Part shown: positions 1-12,081 of the stretch, one piece after another
Position numbering within the stretch: the first letter of the stretch is position 1
Layout: every line of letters starts with the position of its first letter
NCBI RefSeq assembly: GCF_014898815.1
Contig: NW_026515426.1
Coordinates: forward strand, 1-64,000
DNA from: Panonychus citri
Taxonomy: Eukaryota > Arthropoda > Arachnida > Trombidiformes > Tetranychidae
DNA length: 64,000 nucleotides
Reading direction: 5' to 3'
Program-made: the position numbers and the translations under genes
The notes under the pieces: generated by a model
Seen by the model: the letters and a program-made list of their open reading frames with translations, nothing else
Database searches by the model: none
Told to the model about the DNA's origin: nothing

Positions 1-41
1 CTTTTCAACTCACCTATGTGATATTAATTTTTATTTATTCT

Positions 42-930
42 ATGGCTAACAAGGAATCTAGGCCCTCAACACCCCCAGCAAGAGATTCATCTCCAGATAA
101 TTCTAATGCTACAGGTGGTAGTGGTAGTGGAAGCATTAGTGGTAAGGTAACTAAATCTCAACGTAAACGTGACAAAAAGGTAACAAAAGAAAAAGAAAAG
201 AATGAAAAAATTGAAGCTGAACCAATGGATAAGATGGCGGAAGGTGGTGGTGGTGGTAACAATCGGGAAGATGAGAATACATGGGACTGTACCGTTTGTA
301 CTTATAAGAATCCTGCCGAAGCTTTTAAATGTTTAATGTGTGATGTTCGAAAAGGAACCAGTACCCGTAAGCCAAGAATTAATCCTGAACTGGTGGCTCA
401 GCAAGTTGCTCGACAACAGCAACACTTATTGTTGAAAATATCACATGGACGAACCAAAGATGGCAATGGTAGTGGAAGGGAGAGTAGAGAAGGAAGCCGA
501 GATGGAAGTCGAGACGGACGAGATAAAGATGGCGATCATAATTCTAGAGAAAAGATTAATGATCCAATTAAAGAAGGAAATGGAAAAGAGCAGCGGTCGA
601 GTGGACAGCGATTCTGGGCCTGAAACAAAGAGACACTCATCTTCCCACAAGCAAAATAAACACCGAAAAAATTTAAACCATGATGGTAACTCACTTGGAA
701 CCAGTAATAGTCACATTAAAAGCAACACCATCGTGAACAATAACAACAACAACAACCACAACCACAACAACAACACCAACAATATCAAGTCTAGTTCATC
801 TAGCAATATAAGTAATAATTTCTCATCTGAAGCTGTAACTGTCAACAATGTTACTGTTATTATTACTGAATTTCAAAAAGACTTGAAAGATAGGAGTCCA
901 TTATCATTGCCATTTTCTCAACTTAATTAG
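42..930 (+). CDS. RYBP: RYBP/YAF2-type Polycomb cofactor (apparent frameshift)
   Basis: RYBP bridges RING1 and DNA-binding partners in variant Polycomb repressive complex 1 in the nucleus. The ATG at 42 opens a low-complexity N-terminus, followed by a RanBP2-type zinc finger (WDCTVCTYKNPAEAFKCLMC) and the family hallmark DVRKGTSTRKPRINPELVAQ. The C-terminal family block (VTVNNVTVIITEF) lies in another reading frame that ends at the TAG at 928-930. The first frame stops at 621-623, so a shift of one base is needed around 570-600. No convincing GT-AG intron is visible there: the stretch is purine-rich and has no pyrimidine tract. An Asn-repeat lies at about 740-785. The family assignment is firm; the exact junction between the frames is not. 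Confidence 0.85.
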
Positions 931-2015
931 AATTTATCTTTTAAATTCCTTCCACCAATCAACTAATCACTATGCTCCAATATCTGCCCTTCTCTAGCTC
1001 TCTGTCTCTCTTAATTGTTGCTCAAATGGAAAAGACAACACCGACGCTTTCTCTCAACAACTTACATTTCATCTTTTTGATAAAAACAAAATTCATTTTA
1101 TTTTAAATTAATCATCATCGTCATGATCATCATCTTATAGGAAACTTGTCACTAATTATACTTTCTCTCTAAATCCGTCGCCGTCGTCATCTCCACCGCC
1201 GCTGCCACCTCTTTATCTAATCCATTGAGACAGTTATTGTTTTCCTCTTTTTCATTTATATAAGAGAAAATTTCTTTATAACTACTTTAATTTCTATACA
1301 CACATACAACTTAATTATATTTTTATCCCGTGAATTGTATTTTTCTGTTTTAATTTGTATTTTACACAATTGACTAATTAACTTATCAAAATGTTGATTA
1401 AATACACTTGGCCTGTTAAAAGATAATCACAACACCAATCAACTGTTACGAATGGGAAATGTCACTACATCAACAATTCTAATTTGTTTACATACAAACT
1501 TTTAATTCTAATTTCGATTAAATCTTCAAGAGTTAAATCATTCGACAGGTAAACACATTCACATATTCAAGGTGAACAATTGAATTAAATGAATTTAGTG
1601 AATTTTTTTTTTCTTCAAGAGTTGAAATGTTCAGAAAGAGTAATTAAAAAGCAGAATTATATTTTAATATTATTACATTATTACATTCAAAGGGTAGATG
1701 AATTTTTTTAGAAAAAAAAATTGAAACAAAGAGAAGAAAAAAAAATCAGTCAATTACAGTGATATTTGATTGATGATGAAAAGTATATAATAAGGGTGAA
1801 AAAAATTAAGGGAACAAATTAGTTAATTATGATAATAGAAAGGAAAGTTTTCTTTACAGAAGCGTTTGTTTTGGTTTTCTCAATGTCACAGTAAATGTTG
1901 AAGGAAAAGGCGATAAATTGTTTGGTAGTAATATATGTTTGTCTTTGTGTGTTGTGATTTAATTTTCACGGTTACACTTTAATTGTAACACAGTTTGGTT
2001 TTTAATTTGATTAGT
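931..2015. other. Spacer and 3' regions between convergent RYBP and STUB1
   Basis: AT-rich, no supportable gene. It probably holds both 3' UTRs, since the two flanking genes converge here. CGC/CCG-rich triplets occur near 1180-1215. Confidence 0.6.
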
Positions 2016-2867
2016 TTAACACTCGGTTACCCAATCATTTTCAGCGAGAAAAGTATCGATCACTTCTTTCATGGCCAAATTGGGTATAAGCTGTTCAGCG
2101 GTTAACGGGGTTCGAGTGATCGGATCAAAGTGTCCAACACGTTGAAGATGCTCTTCAATTACCTTACGATCATAGGTTATCCCACTGGGAGTGATAACTG
2201 GATCCATCATCACCTCGAAGCTAATTTTACCACAAAGATAATCGGGAATATCTCGCTTTCGCCTTCTAGTATCAAGTTGGCTGAAAAGCGCATTCAATTC
2301 TGATACATGTTGGTGACTTTTGGCTTCAACTTGATTCTCAATTAAAGCCAATTTTTCATCATCTTTGGTTGTTGTTCGAGCCTCTTCTAATTGTCTTTCT
2401 TTGTCCTTTTTAATGAGATCATTTAGATAGGTTTGTAGTTCAATTTCTTCCTTGATTCTCTTTTCTTCCAATTGATTCCATCGCCGTTTTCGAGCCAACC
2501 TTAACTGTGAAGCGATTTCATCACCAAAATTTTTCTTCTGCTCTCTAGCCAAATCAGAGGCTCGTTGTAAATGTTTAATGGCGTCATCATAAGCTTCAAC
2601 TTCGAGTAAAGCTGAACCAAGGAAAAAGTGACCCTTTATTGAATTCGGGTCCATGTCTAAGGCTCTACGAGCATCTTTTAAAGATAATTCCCATTGTTGG
2701 AGTTTAAGGTAACACAGGGCACGATTGGTGAAATACTTGGAATCTGCTGGATCACATGAGATGGCACGGGAATAATAATCAAGGGCTTCTTGGTACTTTT
2801 GATGACTGAACAATTTATTGCCCTGTTCTTTCAACTCTAAAGCACTTATGTCCTTGCTTATTGGCAT
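2016..2867 (-). CDS. STUB1: E3 ubiquitin ligase CHIP (TPR + U-box)
   Basis: Single-exon ORF of 283 aa, against about 300 aa in animal CHIP. Residues 8-115 are three TPR repeats (ELKEQGNKLFSHQKYQEALD at the start) that form the carboxylate clamp for Hsp70/Hsp90 tails. A charged helical linker follows at about 125-200. The C-terminal U-box at about 210-280 carries the diagnostic ITPSGITYDRKVIEEHLQRV and IPNLAMKEVIDTFL. CHIP ubiquitinates chaperone-bound clients in the cytosol. The last residues (DWVTEC) differ from the usual W-V-x-D-Y ending. The start MPISKD is the first ATG of the frame and gives the full TPR domain. Confidence 0.95.
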   Translation of the reverse strand: MPISKDISALELKEQGNKLFSHQKYQEALDYYSRAISCDPADSKYFTNRALCYLKLQQWELSLKDARRALDMDPNSIKGHFFLGSALLEVEAYDDAIKHLQRASDLAREQKKNFGDEIASQLRLARKRRWNQLEEKRIKEEIELQTYLNDLIKKDKERQLEEARTTTKDDEKLALIENQVEAKSHQHVSELNALFSQLDTRRRKRDIPDYLCGKISFEVMMDPVITPSGITYDRKVIEEHLQRVGHFDPITRTPLTAEQLIPNLAMKEVIDTFLAENDWVTEC

Positions 2868-3868
2868 CAGGTTTAATTTTCTCTTATTTAGGCCTCAGAT
2901 ATAAAGATTATGGTGCAAAGTAAAGAGAGAGAGGCGGCTGGTGATGACGGTGGAGGTAAATAATAGCTCTCAACTCAGAGAAAAGAAAAGATTTAAACAC
3001 AAAACACCATGAAAAAAAAACGAACAAAAAAAGTATATGAGTAAATGAGAATAGAGAAAAAAAATAATAGAGAAAAAAAGCTCAGAAAGAAAAGAGAAGT
3101 GATTGTTTACACAAAGATAGATCTTGATGTTCAACCAGAAGAGAAACAAATCAACACTAGTAATTAAACTGGCAATTAAAAATCTTCTTAAATTGGTTAC
3201 AAATTATGGAAAATAAACAATTTAAAGGAGAAAAGTAATCAAATTAAATGTTTACTAATTTAAAGAAATTTGACAGAAATGAAAACAAACTCACTCAGGT
3301 GATTGAGAACTCACCTTAGGGTTTGTACTTTAATTGCCAACAATTGATTGTTTTACTTTTATTACTCAACAATTAATTTCCTTTTTCAATCCAAAAGGTA
3401 GTAATTTATTAATAGTTTAATAAAAAGGGTAACAATCATCAGAGCCAATTTATGACTAATAATCGATTGGAAAAATTCAATAGGAACAATAGGAATACAG
3501 CAAATGGTTAACCTTTTTTTTTAATTGTTCCAATGGTTGTAACAATTAAATTACCAAAGACTATACATGAGATTTAATGGAAAGTAAATCTTAGAAAGTG
3601 AAACAAAATTTCTGATTACAATTGAGTTTCATAATGAATCTGAAATGATCAAATCAAATGATCAATTGGACTTGAAATTTACGATTTTCTATCAGGGTAA
3701 TTAACTAATTAATTGACTCGACTTTTTTTCTTTCTCGCCTTTGAGGTTATTATTATTATTGGTGTTCGAACCTAATCAGCAATCATGATTTATCAGCATG
3801 AGCAATGAATTAGTTGATCACCATCGTGATGAATTTTTGAATGAAAACAAAACAAATGATTTGTCAAC
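2868..3868. other. Divergent intergenic region STUB1/WDR60
   Basis: Lies between the 5' ends of STUB1 (-) and WDR60 (+), so it should contain both promoters. AT-rich with poly-A/GAGA-like tracts near 2920-3100. No ORF or RNA gene recognised. Confidence 0.5.
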
Positions 3869-3950
3869 ATGAAATGGACGATGAGCTTTGACAGGTAGAT
3901 TGTCAGGTAATTGTTGTTAAATGTGATTCGATTCTCGGAGATAATAATAA

Positions 3951-6905
3951 ATGTAAGTTCATTTATGATGTAATTTTAATTCTTGAGTTTCCTTGAAGAA
4001 AATTAATTTAGTTTTACATTTTTCAAGGTCAGAGAAAACCAGTCGAACCTCTAAAGTAGTTAAGAACAACTCAAATGTCCAGGTAACCAAAACGAGTGTA
4101 CCAACTAATAGGAAAACGATAGTTGGTGCTAATGGTAAAATCGATTCTCGAGTATCTTCTAGAATTACAATATCAAATGTGACGAAGGATAAAATTTCAA
4201 CCAATGAGAAGATTCCAGTTAAATCTTCATCTAAATTAACGGTTTCGACTAAAACGCCAACATCGTCGATTAAGGTTCGACCAACGGTGAAAACAACGAT
4301 TCCAGCGAAATCCAATGTTTCCAATTCAAAGATCACATCGAAATCATCGATCACTGGTTCTGGTGTAACTGGAAAATTAAATGAGAGACGATTGTCTCGA
4401 ATTGAAACTAAGACAGCGACTAAATCACGATCAAGTTTGGAGAAATCAGTAATCAAATTAAATGATGATTCGAGTAAAAAGAAATCAACTCAAGATTTAA
4501 AGATTGTCAAACCTGATGATTATCATCAACGTCCATCAGATGAGCTACAATCAGGAAAAGATGAATCAGAAAATAAATCAATTAGACCAGGAACTGCTAA
4601 TCGAACCCATGGTAGCTCTTCCAACAGTCTAATCAAATCAAATCAATTAGTTAATCAACAACAAGAAATAGAAACGGAAAAGGTAGAAATTTCTTCTATT
4701 CGAATCTTTGATATTCTTTCAAATTGAAATTCTTATTATTATTTTTTTCTAACAGTTTGTAGAAAGAAAACAGAATATTACAAGTTCGACATTGGATAAA
4801 GTTGAAACTGACAATTCGCTGAGTGGCCATGAAAGTACTAATGATATCGAAGAAGTGACAGAAGCTGATTATTCAGATGATTTCGAGGATTATGAATCTG
4901 ATTTTGAAGAGTACGAAAGTGACAATGAAATGAAGACACCCAACGATAAGGACTCGTCCTTAGGCTCATTGGATTCGCCCGTAATTTCATTATCTAGCTT
5001 GACTAAGCCGAAATCAATTGCAAAGACTGAAAATCTGAAATCTAGTGAACAATCAACTGATTCAAAAGAACCGTCAATAATTAGATGGGAAATCACTTTA
5101 CCGCCTCCGACAATAAAGGTTGATGGTAATAAAATCATTGATGATTCTTTACAGAATCAAAAAGAATCCGAATCAATGAAATCAAAGCAAATCGAGAATT
5201 CAAATCTCGATGATTCTTTAAGAACAAATAATCTCTTGAAACATTTACTCGGTCCTGATAATGTTAATACAATCGCTATTCAAACAGTGGAAACTTCTGA
5301 ATCTTCATGTCAATCAGATGAAATCAATTCAACTCATAAGAATATCCAATGTCCAGCTCGTTCGAATCTTGCTGATGGTCCATCCAATCCCACGCCAATC
5401 GATAATATTGATATTCTTAGATTGTCCCATTTTCTTGAAATCGGTGAAAAGATAACTAAAAATCTTATATCGAGTAAAACCTTTTCCTATTCAAGTACCA
5501 ATGGTCATCCTATTATCGACAATTCTGGGTCAATGTATCCACCAAAAATTCCGAGCTATGGATTAGAGCCAAACAATTTAATCATCTCTTATCACCTTCC
5601 TGATGATTATAAACACTTTCAGATCAATAGTGTTGTGACCGATAGTCGATACGTTTATGTGGTCACTAATTATGGTTCTGTTGACGGAAATAAGTTCTTT
5701 GGATCGTTAATATTGGTATGGAACTTGTTAGAACCTCGAAAATGTGAATATTTGTTACACTGTAAATTTAATTGTACCAAAGTTATTACTGACAATGAAT
5801 TCCTAATAATCGCTGGTTCCGTTGATGGTTCACTCGTGGCCTGGGATTTAAGGGAACCCTCACATCAACACAGTCAAGTGAACAAATTGCTCTTGATCAG
5901 TACTGATCTAACATTGAGAAATCCTTCATTTACAACAGCGATTGGTAAACACACTGATTACCATCAAGCACCAATCTTACAATTATTTTACAGATTTGAA
6001 GTTAATGATGATACGGAAGCGAAAAGAATTGTTTCACTTGATGAAAGTGGGAAGATAATTGTTTGGTTAATTGTTGAATCTTATGTTGACGATTTATCGG
6101 CCTTACAACAAGTAACCATTGGCTTGAGACCAGGAAGTTGTATTAGACTTCAAATTTCAATGGTCGTCAATTTACCGACCAGTTACATTGGAAATTCTGA
6201 AAGTTCAATCACTTGCATTGATTGTTCACCAACTGATTCTTGGAATTATCTAATTGGAACCAATTTAGGTTCAATTTATCGATATTCGAAGTATCTGGAA
6301 AATTCTGCTGACCCAATGGAAGTAATTAAATACACTTATTTCTCAGATGAAATGTATCATCCGGTTACTTGTATTTCTCATCATCCTAATCCTGAAAGTG
6401 AATCATTTCTCGTCGGCTACATGGATGGATCGATTTGCCTTTTCTCAATTAAATATCAATTTCCAATACGAATCTGGTTAACCGAAGATACTGGATATTC
6501 AACCATAATCAACTCTTTTTGGCTTTCCCATGAAACTGAACTATTTCTGATTCTCGACCAAACTAAAGGTATTTCTGTTCGTGATGTAAAAGGTAAAGGA
6601 GAGAGTCTATTTGAACACCAGAACGGAAATGAAAGGTAAGGTCACAACTTCCTCTTGGTTGATTAAATGTATTCCAACCATGATCCATGTTATAATATTG
6701 TTGACACATTCGCTTATCCATCTCATTAGGATCATTTTCGTTAACGTCAGCACGATCAATTTGGATGAATACTTTTTGGTAAGTAATTGAATGAATCTCC
6801 TTAAATTGTGGCTTTAATTGTTTCCTCCATTGTCCTTAGATCTATGCGTTGGCAGATTCGTCGATTTCAGGTTTCAATCTTTCCAATCACATGTCAAATA
6901 ATTGA
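3951..6905 (+). CDS. WDR60: WDR60, dynein-2 intermediate chain 1
   Basis: Intermediate chain of the ciliary retrograde IFT motor dynein-2. Exons join in phase: 4028-4682, 4756-6635, 6730-6778, 6840-6905 (stop 6903-6905), about 883 aa. The N-terminal half is Ser/Thr/Lys-rich and disordered. An acidic EADYSDDFEDYESDFEEYES segment matches the family's DDFEDY motif. The C-terminal half has WD-type repeats, including GSVDGSLVAWDLREPS, SLDESGKIIVWLIV and VGYMDGSICLFSI, in the order known from WDR60. Two starts fit. With donor 3953, the ATG is split over an intron (AT at 3951-3952, G at 4028), behind in-frame TAA codons. With donor 3895, translation starts at 3869 and adds a few residues. The final two small exons encode IYALADSSISGFNLSNHM, like the family C-terminus. 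Confidence 0.85.
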
Positions 6906-7296
6906 TGATGGTTCTCAGTTTGTTGGAATCAATTGATACATGGAGATCAAAGAAAAGTTAATTGTTATAAATTGTGTTTACATTTGAATAAGTAATAAGA
7001 AAATTATTTATCTCTCTTTGAAATTGCACTAATATACAAACAAAGTTCTGAATAAAGTTCAGAATGTGTAAGGAAATTGTATTGAGATGTTTTTCTTTAC
7101 ACATATAATTTGTTTCCATTGATAGAAATGTCTCTCTTTTTGTTTAAACCGTTACAATTATTGTACATTTTAAGGTATAAGACAAGTTTAGGTACAAAAT
7201 TATCACTAATGTGATTTTTTAAACTCGTTGTTTGGTGTCTTCGATTCCTTTGATTAGTTGATTAGTTTTTCCTCTTCTTTAAACTATAATTAGATA
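6906..7296. other. Convergent 3' spacer WDR60/RNF121
   Basis: AT-rich. Likely the 3' UTRs of the two convergent genes; nothing else seen. Confidence 0.5.
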
Positions 7297-8363
7297 TTAT
7301 TCAAGTCCAAGGAAATAATTTATACCTTGTACTGCCAATAGTATTAAAGGCTGCCAGGCCACAAGGTAACGAATAAAGTCCAATAGATTACCGTATAAAT
7401 AGTGCGGTTTTTGGAAAGGTAGGGAAGCGAAAAGTTTCTGAGTGTCCACTTTTTCACGACAAAAGGGACAGATTTGCTTTTTACCCACTAAACACCAACC
7501 ATAGATACAATATTCGTGGTATTTATGGCCACATGAGAGAGTAAAACATCTCTCTTGTTCAAAGGTATCATCATAACTTAATGAAGAATCAACTGCATCT
7601 ACTAGGCCATCGTGACTTCGACCGCAAATTGCACATATTGAGCTTTTTAATTGTTTAGAGGGAAGTGATGATGAAGGCTGATAGTAACCAATGTTGGCAG
7701 TTAAAATGTCGACAAGAAAATCGGTAAAATCTCGTGTCAAGACTCCCCAATAGATACCATAAAATAGAAACATAATACCAATATCCAAAGGTATTTGCGG
7801 TTTGATTCCAAACATTAAATTTAAACCTAAAAAGTAGATAAATGATTAAGATTATTAAAGATTGAATTACGATGTTTACATTGGAGGAAAATATGAAACT
7901 CACCTAAAAAAGTACACATAACAATAATGTAGCCTGTGACAGCGATTACCGATGAGATGGAGTATAAATAGTAGAACCATTTATAAATCATTCGTGGGGT
8001 TGATCCGCTCATCTTATTGTTAACCAAAGGTTTCCAAATGAAGGCTACAGTGAGAATTGTTAATGAGGCCCAAATGCCAACAAATCGCCACCATGAGTTG
8101 TGTATGGAAATACCAATTGGTAATAGCCACATGGCGAACATTGAAAAATTTTGATAACTTTTCATGTGACGCTTTTTCCAAGCAATCAGACCAATTTGAA
8201 CGGAAAAAGTGGCCACAATTAGTACCAATAGCATCATCGCATGCATACCTTCATGTCCTCGGTGTTTCTCATGGAAAAGAATGTGATTTCGCTCTTCTTC
8301 ACTTAAGGCTGATAGATTAACCTTATGAATATCGTGACTGTGAACCATTTTTGATGATGACAA
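7297..8363 (-). CDS. RNF121: RNF121-type RING membrane ubiquitin ligase
   Basis: Two exons, 8363-7904 and 7826-7297. The Gly codon of the Phe-Leu-Gly/Leu-Asn-Leu junction is split by the intron, giving 329 aa, the family's usual length. RNF121 is a multipass ER/Golgi E3 ligase acting in protein quality control and trafficking. The N-terminus has the conserved KHRGHEGMHA block, then several hydrophobic segments (residues about 40-160). The RING reads CAICGRSH ... CGHKYHEYCIYGWCLVGKKQ ... CPFC. The C-terminus (RYLVAWQPLILLAVQGINYF) is almost invariant in the family. Start chosen at MSSSKMVHS, the first ATG of the frame. Confidence 0.95.
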
Positions 8364-10533
8364 TCAAATAAATCAGTTAATTACAAAGATTTTCTCAAAC
8401 AAATGAGTCTCAATGAGTCGATAAGCTTTTTCTTTTCAAGAGTGAGAGAGAAAAAAAAGATGACGTTGGATATTGGATAATGTAACTCCAATTCTAATTT
8501 GAATGGAATGATGAAAATTATTCCAAAATGATGAGTCCAATCAAGATTAGAGTAATTGAAGATTAAATTAAGAGAATGAAGATGTGGATTAGTGAGATGA
8601 TTAGATTATCCTTTCCATGAGAAGATCATTTTGAAGGTAAGAAAACCAAGAAAACACAAAACATAAGGGAAGAATTCATAAGATAGGAAGAGAGAGAGAG
8701 AGAGAAAAGAACAGAGAATTTTTTTTCTCATTCACATAAATTTTACCTTTTAAGTATCACAGAAAATGAATTAACACCAAATTAAAATTTTTTAACCTTC
8801 TCCCTCTCCCTCTAATTAAGAGTAAATTGTTCTTGTAACTAATTAACTAAACAATTGAAAGTAAAAAAAAATGACTAAACGATTGAACAACAAACCGGTG
8901 GTAATAAAAATCCACAACAAACAAACCAAAAAGAAAGAGAAAAAGAAAGAGAAAAAGAAAGAGAAACGATTGGTAAACAAACAACCAATGAAAAGAAAAC
9001 GAAACTTAATTCAAATAACATTTTCTTTTCTCTTTATTTTCGTTGATTGTTTACCTTTAATTTAATTTCTAATTGTGAATTCTAAACCCTAATTATAATC
9101 TTTTAATTATCCTTTTTAACAATCAATTGATTTGGTAATTAATGGTAACCCAATGTGACCAGAAAATCAACAATTCAAATCAATTTGAATCCTGATCGGT
9201 TCACCTTAACAAATTGTAATTGTATTTCTATTAATTAATTTTGTGTCTTTTTTTAGATTCATTTAGATTCCTTAATTGTGTTCATTCCCATGAAAGGTCA
9301 ACTCTTTCCTGTATTTCCAAAAATTGATATTCACCTACAATGATGGTCCATCAATCTTGACTTTCTAATTTAAAATTGACTTGAGAAATCTATGGTTACA
9401 GTTTTGTTTTTGTTTTCCTCTTTGGCTTTTCCTATTGTTGTTAAGCTTAATTGGATCTTATTAATATCATGTAAGTATTATAGTTAATTTTAATATTTAA
9501 TTCACACAATTAATCATGTCTTGTCCATTTCTTTGTATATAATTAGGTTGCATCAAATTGGTTTGATTGGATTGACAGTTAACTTTGAAAGTAAAAGGAA
9601 ACATAGTTATAGATGAAAAGTGATTGTGATGGTGTTTTCATTTATCTTTTTGGCTTATCGATTGATTTATTTTTCCAAGTGAATTAAATTTAATTGGCAT
9701 CAGGGTTAATAATAATAATAATAATCAATCCAGTGACTGATTGCTGAAGACGAAAAAAAAATCTAACTCTTCTCAGGAAAATGTGAATGAATCCATAAGA
9801 ATCAAACAATCAACCGATGAATCTAAACTTTTATCACCTCAAGTTGGTTAACAATTACAAGGGTGAAATTGATCAATTTTGAAAAGCAAAATGGAACCAA
9901 AAATCAAGACAAGATGATGATCACATCTCATCAACATGTGATTGCAAATGAATTGAGAGAGAAAAAGAAAACACCATAATTAAAGATAATGGACACAACG
10001 AGAACATTTTATCCATCAGAATCCCGGAGTTCCAAGAGCAACAGAACTTTTCAAATATTAGTATTAATAATACGAATTATCTTGGTTAACATTAACTTGA
10101 TCATAAATCCAATGAATTAGAGATAATCCAGAATCGGAGGAAATTTTCACAGGTCAAAGGCACAAGGTAAACATTTATAATCTTAGAACGATTTTTAAAA
10201 GAAAGAGATCAACCTAATTATCTTACTTCATCTCTATCAAGAACCTCTAAATGTCACTTAAATTGTGATTATCATCAAATCAACGTGACTTTTTGCTCTC
10301 TCTCTCATTTTCTCATTGAACTAACCAATAATCACGTTTAAAATCAATTGATCTCTCTCTCTCTCCATCTTTCTTTACCCTCATCATCTCCATCTTCATC
10401 TTCATCTTCATCTCCATCCTCATCTCTTTTTTTACCTATTATATTGATCATTCTAGACTCTAATCTCATCTAAACAGTTTCATTTTTAATCAACAATTTA
10501 CAAATCACAACAAAGTAAAAAACATCATCAAAA
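8364..10533. other. Long AT-rich intergenic region
   Basis: No supportable gene in 2.2 kb. Contains a GA microsatellite (about 8690-8705), a CT run (about 10350-10365) and CATCTT/CATCTC repeats (about 10380-10430) close to the bZIP 5' end. An ORF at 8871-9065 is Lys-rich repeat and is not believed. Probably holds regulatory DNA for the bZIP gene and the RNF121 promoter. Confidence 0.5.
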
Positions 10534-12081
10534 ATGAAAAATTATATCGATAAAACTGAGGTGGGATTGATTTATTATCTTAATTCATTCTTGACTAATT
10601 TTAATCATCAATCAACTAATCCATTCAGTCAATCAATCAATCAATTTAAACAGTTTCTCATATCTTTCAAATAACATTTATAATTTATCACAATTAAGGA
10701 CATCTTTTTTTTACATATTGTTAAAAGTGTAACAATTAAGCTTTCGATGCTAATATTAATTGATTTTCTTGTGATTGAGACAATTGAAATAATCATTGAT
10801 TGCTACTTTTTTCACCATTCCAAACAATTTAACTTAATCAATCTAATATCTTTTTGTTTTTCATTTATTTTTCTATTTAATCATTGATTATGATGATTAC
10901 AACAATTTAGAGTTGTAGCAATGGCAGTTACTTAATGAATCTGGACGAGTTTCTCATTGAGAATGGAGTTGATTACAATTACATGAATATCATTAAAGAG
11001 GAGCAAAAAATTAACATTGAATTCAGGTAAATATCAAAATCTTCATTTATTTACACTGATTAACGAAAAAAATATTTTCCAACTAGTTGATTATGATCAA
11101 AGAGATAAACAAAATCAAATTAACTCAACATTCAACTTCAATGTTTACCCAATTAATTGTATTGCAACTTTGATTTACTCTGTTTACTTTAATATTGTTT
11201 GTATTCATTAAATTGTATTAATGAAAAACAACCGATTCTCAATTGGATTAAATTTAATTTGCTAACAAAAAATTAATAACAACAATAAGGTTAACAGTGA
11301 ATTAAAATTTTTACTCAAAAATCAAATCAAACCCTTAGGGATGAGTATTCATCTCATATAATATGTGATATTTTTATTATTATCAAATAATTTATCAATT
11401 AATTTTTCAATTTATGATTATCATTAAATGATGTTTATGATTTTCGGTGAAAATATTATTTTTCATGTTTATGATTAAATGATTTAATGATTTATTAACC
11501 ATTGTTTATGTAAATGTTTATTGTAATATCATCAAAAACAATACGATTACAACAATTTAATCATATTTGATTGGAATTACAATAAGCCGATTGATAATTA
11601 AGTTTCTTCGATGTGAAATTTTCTTCTCAGGTTTTCAATTTTAATGTATTCATTATTCAGTCTGAGTATTAATATTTTTCTTTTCATATGATTCATTGAA
11701 TATGCTCAGAATTTTGTATGTTTACTATTTGATGTTATTTATAGCTCTTTGGATATTGCCTTGGCCACTCTACCTGGAAGCGAAGCAAGTTTTGACCCTT
11801 CCAATGCTCGATTCAGTGAAAATGAACTTCGTCCTCAACCAATAATGAGAAAATCACGTAAACAGCATGTACCTGATACATTGAAAGATGCTCGATATTG
11901 GGCTCGTCGAAGTAAGAATAATATGGCTGCTAAAAGATCTAGAGAGGCTCGTCGACTGAAAGAGAATCAGATTGTCCTTCGAGCGAGTTACCTGGAGAAA
12001 GAGAATGAATCTCTTCGATTATCTTTACAAAATCTTCGAGATGAAAATGAAAGACTCAAGAAATTGCTCGATTCTGAATGA
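10534..12081 (+). CDS. PAR-domain bZIP transcription factor (HLF/TEF/Pdp1-like)
   Basis: Three exons, 10534-10560, 10911-11026 and 11745-12081, join in phase to a 159-aa protein. Exon 2 encodes the acidic MNLDEFLIENG activation motif. Exon 3 begins with a PAR segment (DPSNARFSENELRPQP, MRKSRKQHVPDTLKDARYWA). The basic region RRSKNNMAAKRSREARRLKE follows, then a leucine zipper (LEKENESLRLSLQNLRDENE) ending at LLDSE. These factors bind palindromic TTAC/GTAA elements as dimers and control clock output, metabolism and cell-fate genes. The protein is much shorter than insect Pdp1 or vertebrate HLF because the middle region is nearly absent. The first donor (GAG/GTGGGA) is weak, so an alternative first exon is possible. 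Confidence 0.88.

Noticed and set aside
460..600. Possible short intron explaining the RYBP frame change
   Set aside because: Candidate GT/AG pairs enclose purine-rich, coding-like sequence with no pyrimidine tract; a one-base shift is simpler.
8871..9065. 64-aa Lys-rich ORF
   Set aside because: Made of AAGAAAGAG repeats with no splice context or family; simple-sequence artefact.
11017..11211. 64-aa ORF after bZIP exon 2
   Set aside because: Reads through the exon-2 donor at 11027 into the intron.
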